This document shows, piece by piece, positions 32,209 to 39,619 of a stretch of 64,000 nucleotides of DNA. Position 1 is the first letter of the stretch. Each line of letters starts with the position of its first letter. The notes beneath the pieces were generated by a model that was not told where the DNA came from, made no database searches, and worked only from the letters and a program-made list of their open reading frames with translations. A program made the translations under genes and the position numbers. Source of the stretch: Deinococcus sp. AJ005 (lineage in GTDB: Bacteria > Deinococcota > Deinococci > Deinococcales > Deinococcaceae); assembly GCF_009017495.1 (NCBI RefSeq), contig NZ_CP044989.1:316022-380021 (forward strand), given 5' to 3'.

Positions 32209-33459
32209 TTGACTAGAGGCTTGCAGCTTCAGGCGCTGGCTGGGCTGCCGCGCAACGCCCGCAACGCCATTCTGATGGAGCCGTTGTGGGGGGTTTTCGG
32301 CGTGGTGGTGCTGTATTACGCGCCGCTGTATATGAGCAGCGTGGGCCTATCCAGCACGCAGATCGGGCTGCTCGGCTCGATGACGCTGGCGCTTTCCTTT
32401 CTGTTTCAGGCGGTGGCCGCACCGATCACCAACCGTGTGGGCCGCAAACGCACCACATTGATCGGCGATCTGATCTCGTGGACGATGCCCATGTTCGTAT
32501 GGGCGTTCGCCAATTCTTTCGCCGCTTTCGCTCTGGCCGCCGTGCTGGCCGCCAGCGGGCGCATCGTGACCGTCTCGTGGAGCCTGCTTCTGATCGAGGA
32601 CGTCGAGGAATGGCAGCGGGCGCGCGTCTTCGGCATCATCAACCTGATCGTGACGGTCTGCGGCCTGCTGACGCCGCTGGTGGGGCTGGTGATCGCGCAG
32701 CATGGCGTGACGGCCACCATGCGCGGCTTTTACATCCTGGGCGGCGTCGGCATGACCGTCATGTTCCTGTGGCGCAACGCGATCACCGATGAAACCCGCA
32801 GCGGCGTGGCCGCAATGGCGCAGCACCGCGAACTGGGCCTGAGCCAGAGCGTGCGCCACACCCTGGGACTGGTGGCAGGCATGCGCGGTCATCCCGGTCT
32901 GATGGGCATCACCGCCTTCTACCTGCTGACCGTGTTCATTGAGCAGCTCAGCCTGTTTCAGATTCTCTTCCTGCAACAGACGCTGAATTTCAGTGCCCAG
33001 ACGCTGTCCTTCGTGCCGTTCGTGGCCGCCTTTGTGACCCTGCTGCTGTACGGCGTGGCCCTGCCCCGGCTGTCGCGGCTGCCGCTGGGCCGCACGCTGA
33101 TGGTGGTCCGTGCGCTGGGACTGGTTGGGGCGGTGGCGCTGTTGTTTGTTCCCGCAGGAAACACGGCGGCCATGCTGGCGGCAGTGGGCCTGCTGGGCGG
33201 CGTGACCTTCCTGACGCTGACCTACCGCGACGCTGCCCTGTTCAGCCGCCTGCCACAGAACGGCACGGCTGATCTGTTCTCAGCCGTGCAGACCCTGACC
33301 CTGCTGTGCGCCATTCCAGCGGCGGGTCTGGCCGGGGCATTGTTTGCCGCCTCACCGCGCAGCCTGTTCGTGCTGATCGCCGCGCTGTGTGCCGTGCTGT
33401 TGCTGCTGGCCGTCTGGCTGGCCCGCCGGGAGGAGAGGCCGCAAGCGACGGGGGCCTGA
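32209..33459 (+). CDS. MFS transporter divergent from the polyketide operon
   Basis: 416 aa with about 12 membrane segments. The TTG start is taken because no better codon precedes VLYYAPLYMSSVGLSSTQIGLLGSM. The loop motif NRVGRKRTTLIGDL (MFS motif A region, about 77-90) is present. It is transcribed divergently from the type III polyketide synthase across ~365 bp, so it may export the product. The substrate class cannot be read. Confidence 0.8.
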   Translation: MTRGLQLQALAGLPRNARNAILMEPLWGVFGVVVLYYAPLYMSSVGLSSTQIGLLGSMTLALSFLFQAVAAPITNRVGRKRTTLIGDLISWTMPMFVWAFANSFAAFALAAVLAASGRIVTVSWSLLLIEDVEEWQRARVFGIINLIVTVCGLLTPLVGLVIAQHGVTATMRGFYILGGVGMTVMFLWRNAITDETRSGVAAMAQHRELGLSQSVRHTLGLVAGMRGHPGLMGITAFYLLTVFIEQLSLFQILFLQQTLNFSAQTLSFVPFVAAFVTLLLYGVALPRLSRLPLGRTLMVVRALGLVGAVALLFVPAGNTAAMLAAVGLLGGVTFLTLTYRDAALFSRLPQNGTADLFSAVQTLTLLCAIPAAGLAGALFAASPRSLFVLIAALCAVLLLLAVWLARREERPQATGA

Positions 33460-33653
33460 CCAATGGTTCGGACGCTTTTGGCTACGCTCTGGTAACAATA
33501 GCCGGAAAGTGGTTGTGGGCGGCCATGCCAGCTTCCTCCTCTAACCTCTCGCGGTACGAGCCATACCCATCCCTACAATTGGGGAGCAGCTAAAAATCTC
33601 GTGTTGATCGCGTGATCATCCCTCAAATTTGGCAACTGTTCGAACCATTGCTG

Positions 33654-33726
33654 ATACGGATTCCATCCTTTTCAGTTAAGCACTATAGTGATGGTCCATT
33701 CCTGATACTGCCACTTTGGAGTCCGT
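33654..33726. repeat. Possible short derivative of the MITE-like repeat
   Basis: It begins ATACGGATTCC and ends GGAGTCCGT, imperfectly matching the 12-bp termini of the full repeat that starts only 20 bp further on. The 73 bp between hold a different sequence without the conserved centre. It may be an internally deleted copy. Confidence 0.35.
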
Positions 33727-33745
33727 TGCCCCTCCAGCACTGGTC

Positions 33746-33881
33746 ATACGGACTCCGATTGAAAGGTGTCGAAGACATCTGGAAGTCCGAACGGAGCGAG
33801 AAGGAGAAAAATGGGTTCTGGGCATGGAGTGCAGGAATCGGGACAGCGCCGATTCCTGCACGAAATAGACGGAGTCCGTAT
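33746..33881. repeat. MITE-like structured repeat, copy A
   Basis: 136 bp with perfect 12-bp terminal inverted repeats ATACGGACTCCG and CGGAGTCCGTAT. Inside are hairpin 1 (AGGTGTC-GAA-GACATCT), a conserved spacer (GAGCGAGAAGGAGAAAAATG then GGTTCTGGGC) and hairpin 2 (13-bp arms GTGCAGGAATCGG and complement, 7-nt loop). The remainder of 33460-34008 carries no gene I can support. Copies B and C are at 48265 and 51580. Confidence 0.85.
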
Positions 33882-34008
33882 CAGTTCTGCCAGTGGCTGT
33901 GGCGAGCGGTTAAACGCAGGTATGGGGACGCCTGCAGCCAGAAGACAGGGCGGCCTGTCAGATCCTCTGCAGAAAGTTCACGTTACCAGCGCTGGACTGA
34001 CAGCCCGC

Positions 34009-34572
34009 TCAGGCCGTCGCGCCGCGCACGTTCAATTCGATGCGGTAGAGGCTGGTACTGGCAGCCGTGAAGAGGGTGGAACCGTCCTGCCCTCCGAAGG
34101 TCAGGTTGCCGATAGCCTCCGGCACGTTGATCTCGCCAAGGCAGGTGCCATCTGGCGCGAAGACCTGCACGCCGCTGCCGCTGCTGGTCCAGACATCGCC
34201 GTGAACGGCCACCCGGAAACCGTCGGGAAAGCCCGGCGAGACCTCAACAAACAGGCGGGCATTCGTCGCCTGACCGTCCACCAAGTCGTGGGCCAGGATG
34301 TGGTGATGCCGCTCGGGCCAGTAGGTTTCAGTGGGGTGGGTGCCCGCCGTATCGCCCACGTACAGCACCGATTCGTCCGGGAAGGCCAGTCCATTGGGAC
34401 AGACCATCCCTCTTATCACCACCCGAATGTCTCCAGTTTCCGGGTCAAAGCGGTAGACCTCCTGCCCCGACTGCTCCTGCGTGCCGCCGTAGCCTTCATG
34501 CGACTGGATCAGCCCGACCCGGTACGTGCCGTTGATCCGGGTGAGAATAGCGTAGAGGGAATGGACGGCCAC
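34009..34572 (-). pseudogene. SMP-30/gluconolactonase-family fragment lacking its N-terminal third
   Basis: 187 aa of a family that is usually about 290. It covers the later beta-propeller blades: SHEGYGGTQEQSGQEVYRFDPETGDI, GMVCPNGLAFPDESVLYVGDTA (the conserved PNGLAFS-type metal-site strand), VSPGFPDGFRVAVHGDVWTSS and GNLTFGGQDGSTLF. The first blades are missing: 25 bp upstream lies the end of the UDP-galactopyranose mutase gene. Inactive lactonase remnant. Confidence 0.72.
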
Positions 34573-34597
34573 CCGTATCGACGTGGCTTTGCTCTGG

Positions 34598-35749
34598 TTA
34601 AACCTCCACCAGATCAGCCGTCTGTCTCTCCTGTAGGCGCTTGAAAGTGGCCAGCGCCTGGGCCACCACCTGATCCATGTTGTAGTACTTATAGGTTGCC
34701 AGGCGTCCCACGAACGTCACGCCTGGCTCCGCCCTGGCCAGCGCCTCGTATTTTTTGTACAGCTCGGCATTCTCGGGGCGCGGAACCGGGTAATAGGGAT
34801 CGCCCTCTGCTTGCGGATACTCGTAGACCACACTGGTGCGCTCGTGGCGCTGCCCCGTGATGTACTTGAATTCGCTGATGCGCGTGTAGGCGTAATCGTT
34901 GGGATAATTGACCGTTCCTACAGCCTGGAACTGCGGTCTGTCGTGCGTCTCGTGCCGGAATTCCAGGCTGCGGTAGGGCAACTTGCCGTACTGATGATCA
35001 AAGAAAGCGTCCACCGGGCCGGTATAGATCAGGTGGCCGTGCGGAATCAGATCCAGAATTTCCCGGTAATCGGTGTTCAGCATGATCTTGATGTTGGGTC
35101 TGTGCAGCATCGCCTCGAACATGCGGGTGTAGCCGTGCAGCGGCATGGCCTGATAGGTGTCCGCAAAATAGCGGTCATCCCGGTTGGTGCGGGTGGGCAC
35201 GCGGGCCGTCACGCTGGCGTCCAGTTCGCTGGGGTCCAGACCCCACTGCTTGCGGGTGTAGCCCCGGAAGAACTTGTTGTAAAGGTCGCGCCCTACCTTC
35301 CCCACCACCACGTCCTCGCTGGTTCGGACCTGCTCCACTGGCTCGGCCACCGAGGCGAAGAATTCCTCCACCTGAAAGGCGGTCAGGTTCAGGCCGTACA
35401 GGCGGTTGACCGTATCCAGATTGATAGGAATGGGCAATTCCTGCCCGTCCACGCTGGCCAGGACGCGGTGCTGGTAGGATCGCCACTCGGTAAAGCGCGA
35501 CAGGTAGGCGAAGACCTCGGCGCTGTTGGTGTGGAAGATATGGGGGCCATAGGGGTGGATCAGGACGCCCGCATCGTCGTAGCGGTCATAGGCGTTGCCG
35601 CCGATGTGGGGGCGGCGGTCCACGATCAGCACCCGCTGGCCTGCGCTCGCCAGCCGTTCGGCCAGCACGCTGCCTGCGAAGCCTGCGCCCACGATCAGGT
35701 AGTCAAAACCGGCTGGGGCCGCGCCATTCAGTTCAGGAATTTCAGTCAT
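34598..35749 (-). CDS. glf: UDP-galactopyranose mutase
   Basis: 383 aa. FAD motif LIVGAGFAGSVLAERLA (about 17-33), HIGGNAYDRYDDAG, and HPYGPHIFHTNS (substrate loop). The conserved arginines and the mobile-loop Trp lie in the stretch RDLYNKFFRGYTRKQWGLDPSELD. It makes UDP-galactofuranose from UDP-galactopyranose for surface glycans. The start overlaps the end of the glycosyltransferase gene upstream by 8 bp, so they are co-translated. Confidence 0.94.
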   Translation of the reverse strand: MTEIPELNGAAPAGFDYLIVGAGFAGSVLAERLASAGQRVLIVDRRPHIGGNAYDRYDDAGVLIHPYGPHIFHTNSAEVFAYLSRFTEWRSYQHRVLASVDGQELPIPINLDTVNRLYGLNLTAFQVEEFFASVAEPVEQVRTSEDVVVGKVGRDLYNKFFRGYTRKQWGLDPSELDASVTARVPTRTNRDDRYFADTYQAMPLHGYTRMFEAMLHRPNIKIMLNTDYREILDLIPHGHLIYTGPVDAFFDHQYGKLPYRSLEFRHETHDRPQFQAVGTVNYPNDYAYTRISEFKYITGQRHERTSVVYEYPQAEGDPYYPVPRPENAELYKKYEALARAEPGVTFVGRLATYKYYNMDQVVAQALATFKRLQERQTADLVEV

Positions 35750-36938
35750 CGGAACCCGTCAGCAGCGCGTGGGACGCCAGAGCAGAGAGGCGGGTAATGG
35801 GAGCGGCGTCCTCGATCAGTTCGGCCATCTGCGCCCAGGTGCGGTCCCAGGACAGCGCGCTGAGGTACTGGTCTGCGCGTTCCTGACGCTGCCGAGCGCC
35901 GTGCGTCCCCGCCTCGTCCAGCACCGCCTTGCAGGCGTATTCGAAAGCATCTGGAGTGTCGGCGATGTGCGCCAGTTTCAGATCGCCGTAGGGGCGGACC
36001 ACGTCGCGGATGCCGGTGGAGACCACGCCGACGCCCGCCGCCAGGTATTCCGGCGTCTTGGTGGGGCTGATGAACTCGGTGGCGGCATTGCGCGCAAACG
36101 GCAGCAGGGCCACGTCCCAGTGGGCCAGGTAGGCAGGCAACTCGGCATAGCTCTTCATACCCAGGTAATGGATATTGGCGGCGCGCGGCAGCTCAGCGGG
36201 ATCGATCTTGACCACCGGTCCGATCAGTACGAACTGCCACTCCGGCTGACGCCGGGCCACTTCAGCGATCAGAGCCGTGTCAAAGCGCTCGTCGATCACG
36301 CCGTAAAAGCCCAGGCGGGGGCGCGGCAACGTGGCCTGATCCGCCGGGTCCTGCAACCCTCCGCGGGCCTGAGCGAAATGCCCGACGTCCACGCTGGAAG
36401 GAAAAGCATGCACATTGGGGTGGCGCTCGGACTTGGCCTCGTACAGCCGCTGACCACCGGTGAAGACCACCCCGGCACGGTCAAAAAGCTGCGCCTCACG
36501 CACGCGCAGCTCAGGAGGCGCGCCCCTGAAATTGGCCAGCTCGTCCATGCAGTCGTACACCGTGACACGTGGCTTCAGTCCCGCCGTGACGGGCAGTTCC
36601 ATCGGAGTGTAGACCCACAGGTCATAGTCCAGCAGGCACTCGTCCTCCACCAGTTCGCCCAGCAGCCGCGCCGTGCGGGCCTGGGACTCGGCGGCGGAAA
36701 AGCCGCTCTGGATGTGTGGTGTGCAGACGGTGACGCCGCCCTCTAGCCTGGTTTTCAGGTGATCGCCGTGTTCCCCGAAGACCGGCTCCTCGAAGTAATA
36801 CACGGCGCGACTGTGGGCGGCGCGGGTCATCAGGTGCTGGGGGCGCTGAAACACGAAATCCCAGCGCAGATGCGCCAGCACGATCAGGGCGGGGCTGGCG
36901 GCCATGTAGGGCCGGGTGGACTGGTGGTGGTGTGGCAC
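35742..36938 (-). CDS. Glycosyltransferase (GT-B, family 4-like)
   Basis: 398 aa from a GTG at 36938 that has GGGAGGG 8 nt upstream; an ATG at 36905 and a GTG at 36992 are alternatives. Near the start: LIVLAHLRWDFVFQRPQHLM, typical of the WcaJ/teichuronic-type GT-B proteins that act with Glf. The donor domain has LGFYGVIDERFDTALI, FVLIGPVVKID and the E-x7-E-like stretch FISPTKTPEYLAAGVGVVST. It probably uses UDP-galactofuranose or another sugar in cell-surface glycan assembly. Confidence 0.85.
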   Translation of the reverse strand: MPHHHQSTRPYMAASPALIVLAHLRWDFVFQRPQHLMTRAAHSRAVYYFEEPVFGEHGDHLKTRLEGGVTVCTPHIQSGFSAAESQARTARLLGELVEDECLLDYDLWVYTPMELPVTAGLKPRVTVYDCMDELANFRGAPPELRVREAQLFDRAGVVFTGGQRLYEAKSERHPNVHAFPSSVDVGHFAQARGGLQDPADQATLPRPRLGFYGVIDERFDTALIAEVARRQPEWQFVLIGPVVKIDPAELPRAANIHYLGMKSYAELPAYLAHWDVALLPFARNAATEFISPTKTPEYLAAGVGVVSTGIRDVVRPYGDLKLAHIADTPDAFEYACKAVLDEAGTHGARQRQERADQYLSALSWDRTWAQMAELIEDAAPITRLSALASHALLTGSDD

Positions 36939-37188
36939 GTTGAGCTTCCCTCCCAGGATGCGCGAGGCGGCGGCAGATGACAAAAAACCCACGGCCCGGT
37001 GAGCTGCCAGCCCTGTTCCAGCTTCGTGGCGGCCCCCTGGCGGTGATCGTCTGGACTATAGGAGGGGGTCCCGAAATGCAAACGTAACATGCACATGGAT
37101 TGCGTCCCAGATGGACTTCAGCTAAAGAATTTGCTGGCCTGGGCTAAATGCAAAATGAGTGCGGTCGGGCGCTAGGCTGCCGCCACCC

Positions 37189-38322
37189 ATGACGCCGCCC
37201 AGTCATCCCTTCTGGCCTGCCGCCTCCGGCTCTGAACTGCCGCCTGTCGTCGTCGCGATTCCAGCGCGCGACGAGGCGGAAGGGATCGGCGCGACGTTGC
37301 GGGCGCTGGGCGCGCAGATGAACGGAACTGGGCAGCCATTCCAGAATTTTGGCGTGCTGTTGCTGGTCAACAACTGCGGCGGGGGAACGGCGATCCGCGC
37401 CAAACAGGCCGCGCCGCAGGGGCTGAAGCTGCGAATAGAGGAAGTGTTGCTGCCCCCCGGCGAGGCCAATGTCGTCGGCGCACACCGCCGCGCCCTGGAC
37501 CGCGCCGCCGAACTGGCCGGGGACGGCGGCGCGATCGTCAGCACCGACGCCGACACCCGCGCCGCACCGGACTGGCTGTGGGCGCTGCTTCAGCCCATTC
37601 TAGCTGGGGCCGACGCTGCCGCCGGACGGATTCTGTTAGGTGGGGACGGGGCCGCCCTGGAGGAGGAGGTCCGCTGCACCCACGAACTCGACGACCTATA
37701 CCGGCTGGCCGCCTGCCAGTTGACGGCCCGTTTAAACCCGGACCCCGCCGATCCCTGGCCCCGCCACTGGCAGCACTTCGGCGCGAATCTGGCCCTGAGG
37801 GTGCGCGCCTACCGCGCCGTGGGCGGGGTGCCGCAGGTACCGTGCCTGGAAGACCTCGCGCTGGTGCGGGAGCTACGCCGCGCGGACCTGACGCTGCGCC
37901 ATACCCCCGACGCCCGCGTGTACACCAGCGCCCGCCTGTCGGGCCGGGTGGCGGTGGGCTTGTCCACGCAACTGGCCGAATGGCGGTGTGGCCCGCAAGT
38001 CTGGCGCGTTCCCGGCGGCGCAGAAATCGCGGCACTGGCCCATGCGGAAGCAGCACTGCGGGCCGCCTATCCGGGCGGCTGGCACCCCCACCTTCCCCAC
38101 CTGTGGCGGTCTGACGCTGGGCCGCTTAAGGCAGCCCTGCACGCGCCCACGCTGGGCCAGGCCCCGGAGGCGGCCCACGCCGCGCGGGAGGCGGGGGACT
38201 GGGGTGCCCATTACCCCCCCGCTCCCGTGGGGCAGGTGCTGGACGAGGTGCGCGGCCTGATGGATCAGACTGCCGCGCCCGCCGCTTCTGGCCCGCTGCG
38301 AGTGAATACGTCCAGCCGGTAG
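37189..38322 (+). CDS. Family 2-like glycosyltransferase of the PIG-L/NodS cassette
   Basis: 377 aa from the ATG at 37189. GT-A fold: VVVAIPARDEAEGIGATLRALG, GVLLLVNNCG, GEANVVGAHRRALD, the metal-binding IVSTDADTRAAPDW (DxD, about 118), and GANLALRVRAYRAVGGVP with LEDLALVRELR. No membrane segment, so cytosolic. The 3' end overlaps the opposite-strand methyltransferase by 58 bp. It belongs with the deacetylase, methyltransferase and dehydrogenase genes that converge on it. Confidence 0.82.
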   Translation: MTPPSHPFWPAASGSELPPVVVAIPARDEAEGIGATLRALGAQMNGTGQPFQNFGVLLLVNNCGGGTAIRAKQAAPQGLKLRIEEVLLPPGEANVVGAHRRALDRAAELAGDGGAIVSTDADTRAAPDWLWALLQPILAGADAAAGRILLGGDGAALEEEVRCTHELDDLYRLAACQLTARLNPDPADPWPRHWQHFGANLALRVRAYRAVGGVPQVPCLEDLALVRELRRADLTLRHTPDARVYTSARLSGRVAVGLSTQLAEWRCGPQVWRVPGGAEIAALAHAEAALRAAYPGGWHPHLPHLWRSDAGPLKAALHAPTLGQAPEAAHAAREAGDWGAHYPPAPVGQVLDEVRGLMDQTAAPAASGPLRVNTSSR

Positions 38323-38876
38323 CCCTGTTGCCCGTCCCCGTGGCGCTCGGCGTGCAGGTGGTGCAGGCCGTGGCCCACGCGGGCCAGCGTGGCGGCATGT
38401 ACCGCGTCGCCGGTCTGTGGGTAGTCGTGGACCTGTGGCGTCCAGTGGACCAGCAGCAGGGTTCCGCACGCACTGAGCCGCGCTAATACCCCGTCCAGCG
38501 CTGTTTCCAGATCCTCCGGCGAGAGGTAGTACAGCACCTCCGACAGCACGATCAGGTCAAAGGGACCGTCCGGCAGGTCCGTGGGAAGGCGGCGGCGCTC
38601 GAAAATGATGTTGGAGTGGGCTGCATTGCGCGCCCGTGCCCGTATCAGCGCCTGCTCGTTCAGGTCCACGGCCCACAGTTCTCCGGCCTGCCCTGCCAGC
38701 AGACCGCTCAGCACCCCGATGGAGCAGCCCACCTCCAGCGCCCGCGCATAGCGCTCATGGGGTAGCGCGGCCAGCGTGCGGGCGTACTTGGCGGCCTCGT
38801 AGGGGCTGCTGGCAAAATCCCAGGGGTCCTCGCGGGCGCGGTACACGTCCTCGAAATAGTCTTCCGGCAGGGTCAT
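38265..38876 (-). CDS. NodS-like SAM-dependent methyltransferase
   Basis: 203 aa. It begins PEDYFEDVYRAREDPWDFASSPYEAAKYARTLAAL, the N-terminal pattern of NodS-type N-methyltransferases, then motif I RALEVGCSIGVLSGLLAG and FDLIVLSEVLYYLSPEDLE. NodS methylates the free amino group left by a deacetylase on a chitooligosaccharide. Here the start overlaps the PIG-L deacetylase stop by ATGA, the same functional order. The actual acceptor is unknown. Confidence 0.85.
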   Translation of the reverse strand: MTLPEDYFEDVYRAREDPWDFASSPYEAAKYARTLAALPHERYARALEVGCSIGVLSGLLAGQAGELWAVDLNEQALIRARARNAAHSNIIFERRRLPTDLPDGPFDLIVLSEVLYYLSPEDLETALDGVLARLSACGTLLLVHWTPQVHDYPQTGDAVHAATLARVGHGLHHLHAERHGDGQQGYRLDVFTRSGPEAAGAAV

Positions 38877-39619
38877 GCGCTGGCCTCCTGTGCGGCTGGG
38901 ACGGCTTGAACGAACGCTTCGAAATACAGTTCCGGGCCGGTCAGCGCCCGCTCCACCATCTCCGAGGCCAGGGTAAAACCGTGCGGATCATCGGAAATGC
39001 CCCCCAACTGGGTGGCGTGCGCGGCGATGGCCTGCGCCTTGCGGGACCGCGCGGCTGCCACCGCGAGGCTCCACACGCGGGCTTCCTGAGGGGTGGGCCA
39101 GGCATCGGCGTCCCCGCGTTCGGGCAGCCACACCGCGTATTCCAGCCGCCGGGCAGTGGGTGGAGCCGCCCCCCACACGGGTCCCCAGGCGGCGCGGTGA
39201 TCGGGGTGCGGGTCGCGCCGCCACGGCAGCAGCAGCGTGGCGGGAGGGGCAGCAGCAAAAATTCTGTTCACCTCGCGCCCCAGATCAGCAGGGTCCACTC
39301 TGTCCAGCGCGCCGTCCGGCAGACCCAGGGCGTGGGTGCGGGTTTCTGGCACGCCCAGCGCCGCCAGCCCCGCGCGCCATTCGGACAGCCGGGTCTGGGC
39401 CAGTCGGGCGCGTGGAAAGCTGGGTGAGTTGGGATGGGAAAATCCACCGTCCGTGACCAGCAGGGCGTGGACCTCGCGGCCCAGATCGGTCAGGGCGACG
39501 ATCAGGGCGGCGCACCCCAGTGCCTCGTCGTCCGGGTGCGGCGAGACGATCCAGACCGGGCCGGGCAGGGTCCGGGGGTCCAGGGAGACAGAGCCGTGTG
39601 GCAAAGCGTCCAGCCTCAC
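38873..39619 (-). CDS. PIG-L/LmbE-family deacetylase
   Basis: 248 aa from the GTG at 39619, which overlaps the stop of the fusion gene (GTGA); a GTG at 39637 is possible. Zn-binding IVSPHPDDEALG near the start and the second motif RRDPHPDHRAAWGPVW are complete. These enzymes remove acetyl or other acyl groups from N-acetylglucosamine derivatives. Its neighbours (NodS-like methyltransferase, GT, acyl-CoA dehydrogenase) suggest a modified amino-sugar or lipo-saccharide product. Confidence 0.88.
   Translation of the reverse strand: MRLDALPHGSVSLDPRTLPGPVWIVSPHPDDEALGCAALIVALTDLGREVHALLVTDGGFSHPNSPSFPRARLAQTRLSEWRAGLAALGVPETRTHALGLPDGALDRVDPADLGREVNRIFAAAPPATLLLPWRRDPHPDHRAAWGPVWGAAPPTARRLEYAVWLPERGDADAWPTPQEARVWSLAVAAARSRKAQAIAAHATQLGGISDDPHGFTLASEMVERALTGPELYFEAFVQAVPAAQEASA

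Noticed and set aside
38265..38322. 58-bp overlap of two convergent genes as an error
   Set aside because: Both proteins keep plausible C-terminal ends and frames; such tail overlaps are common in compact GC-rich genomes.
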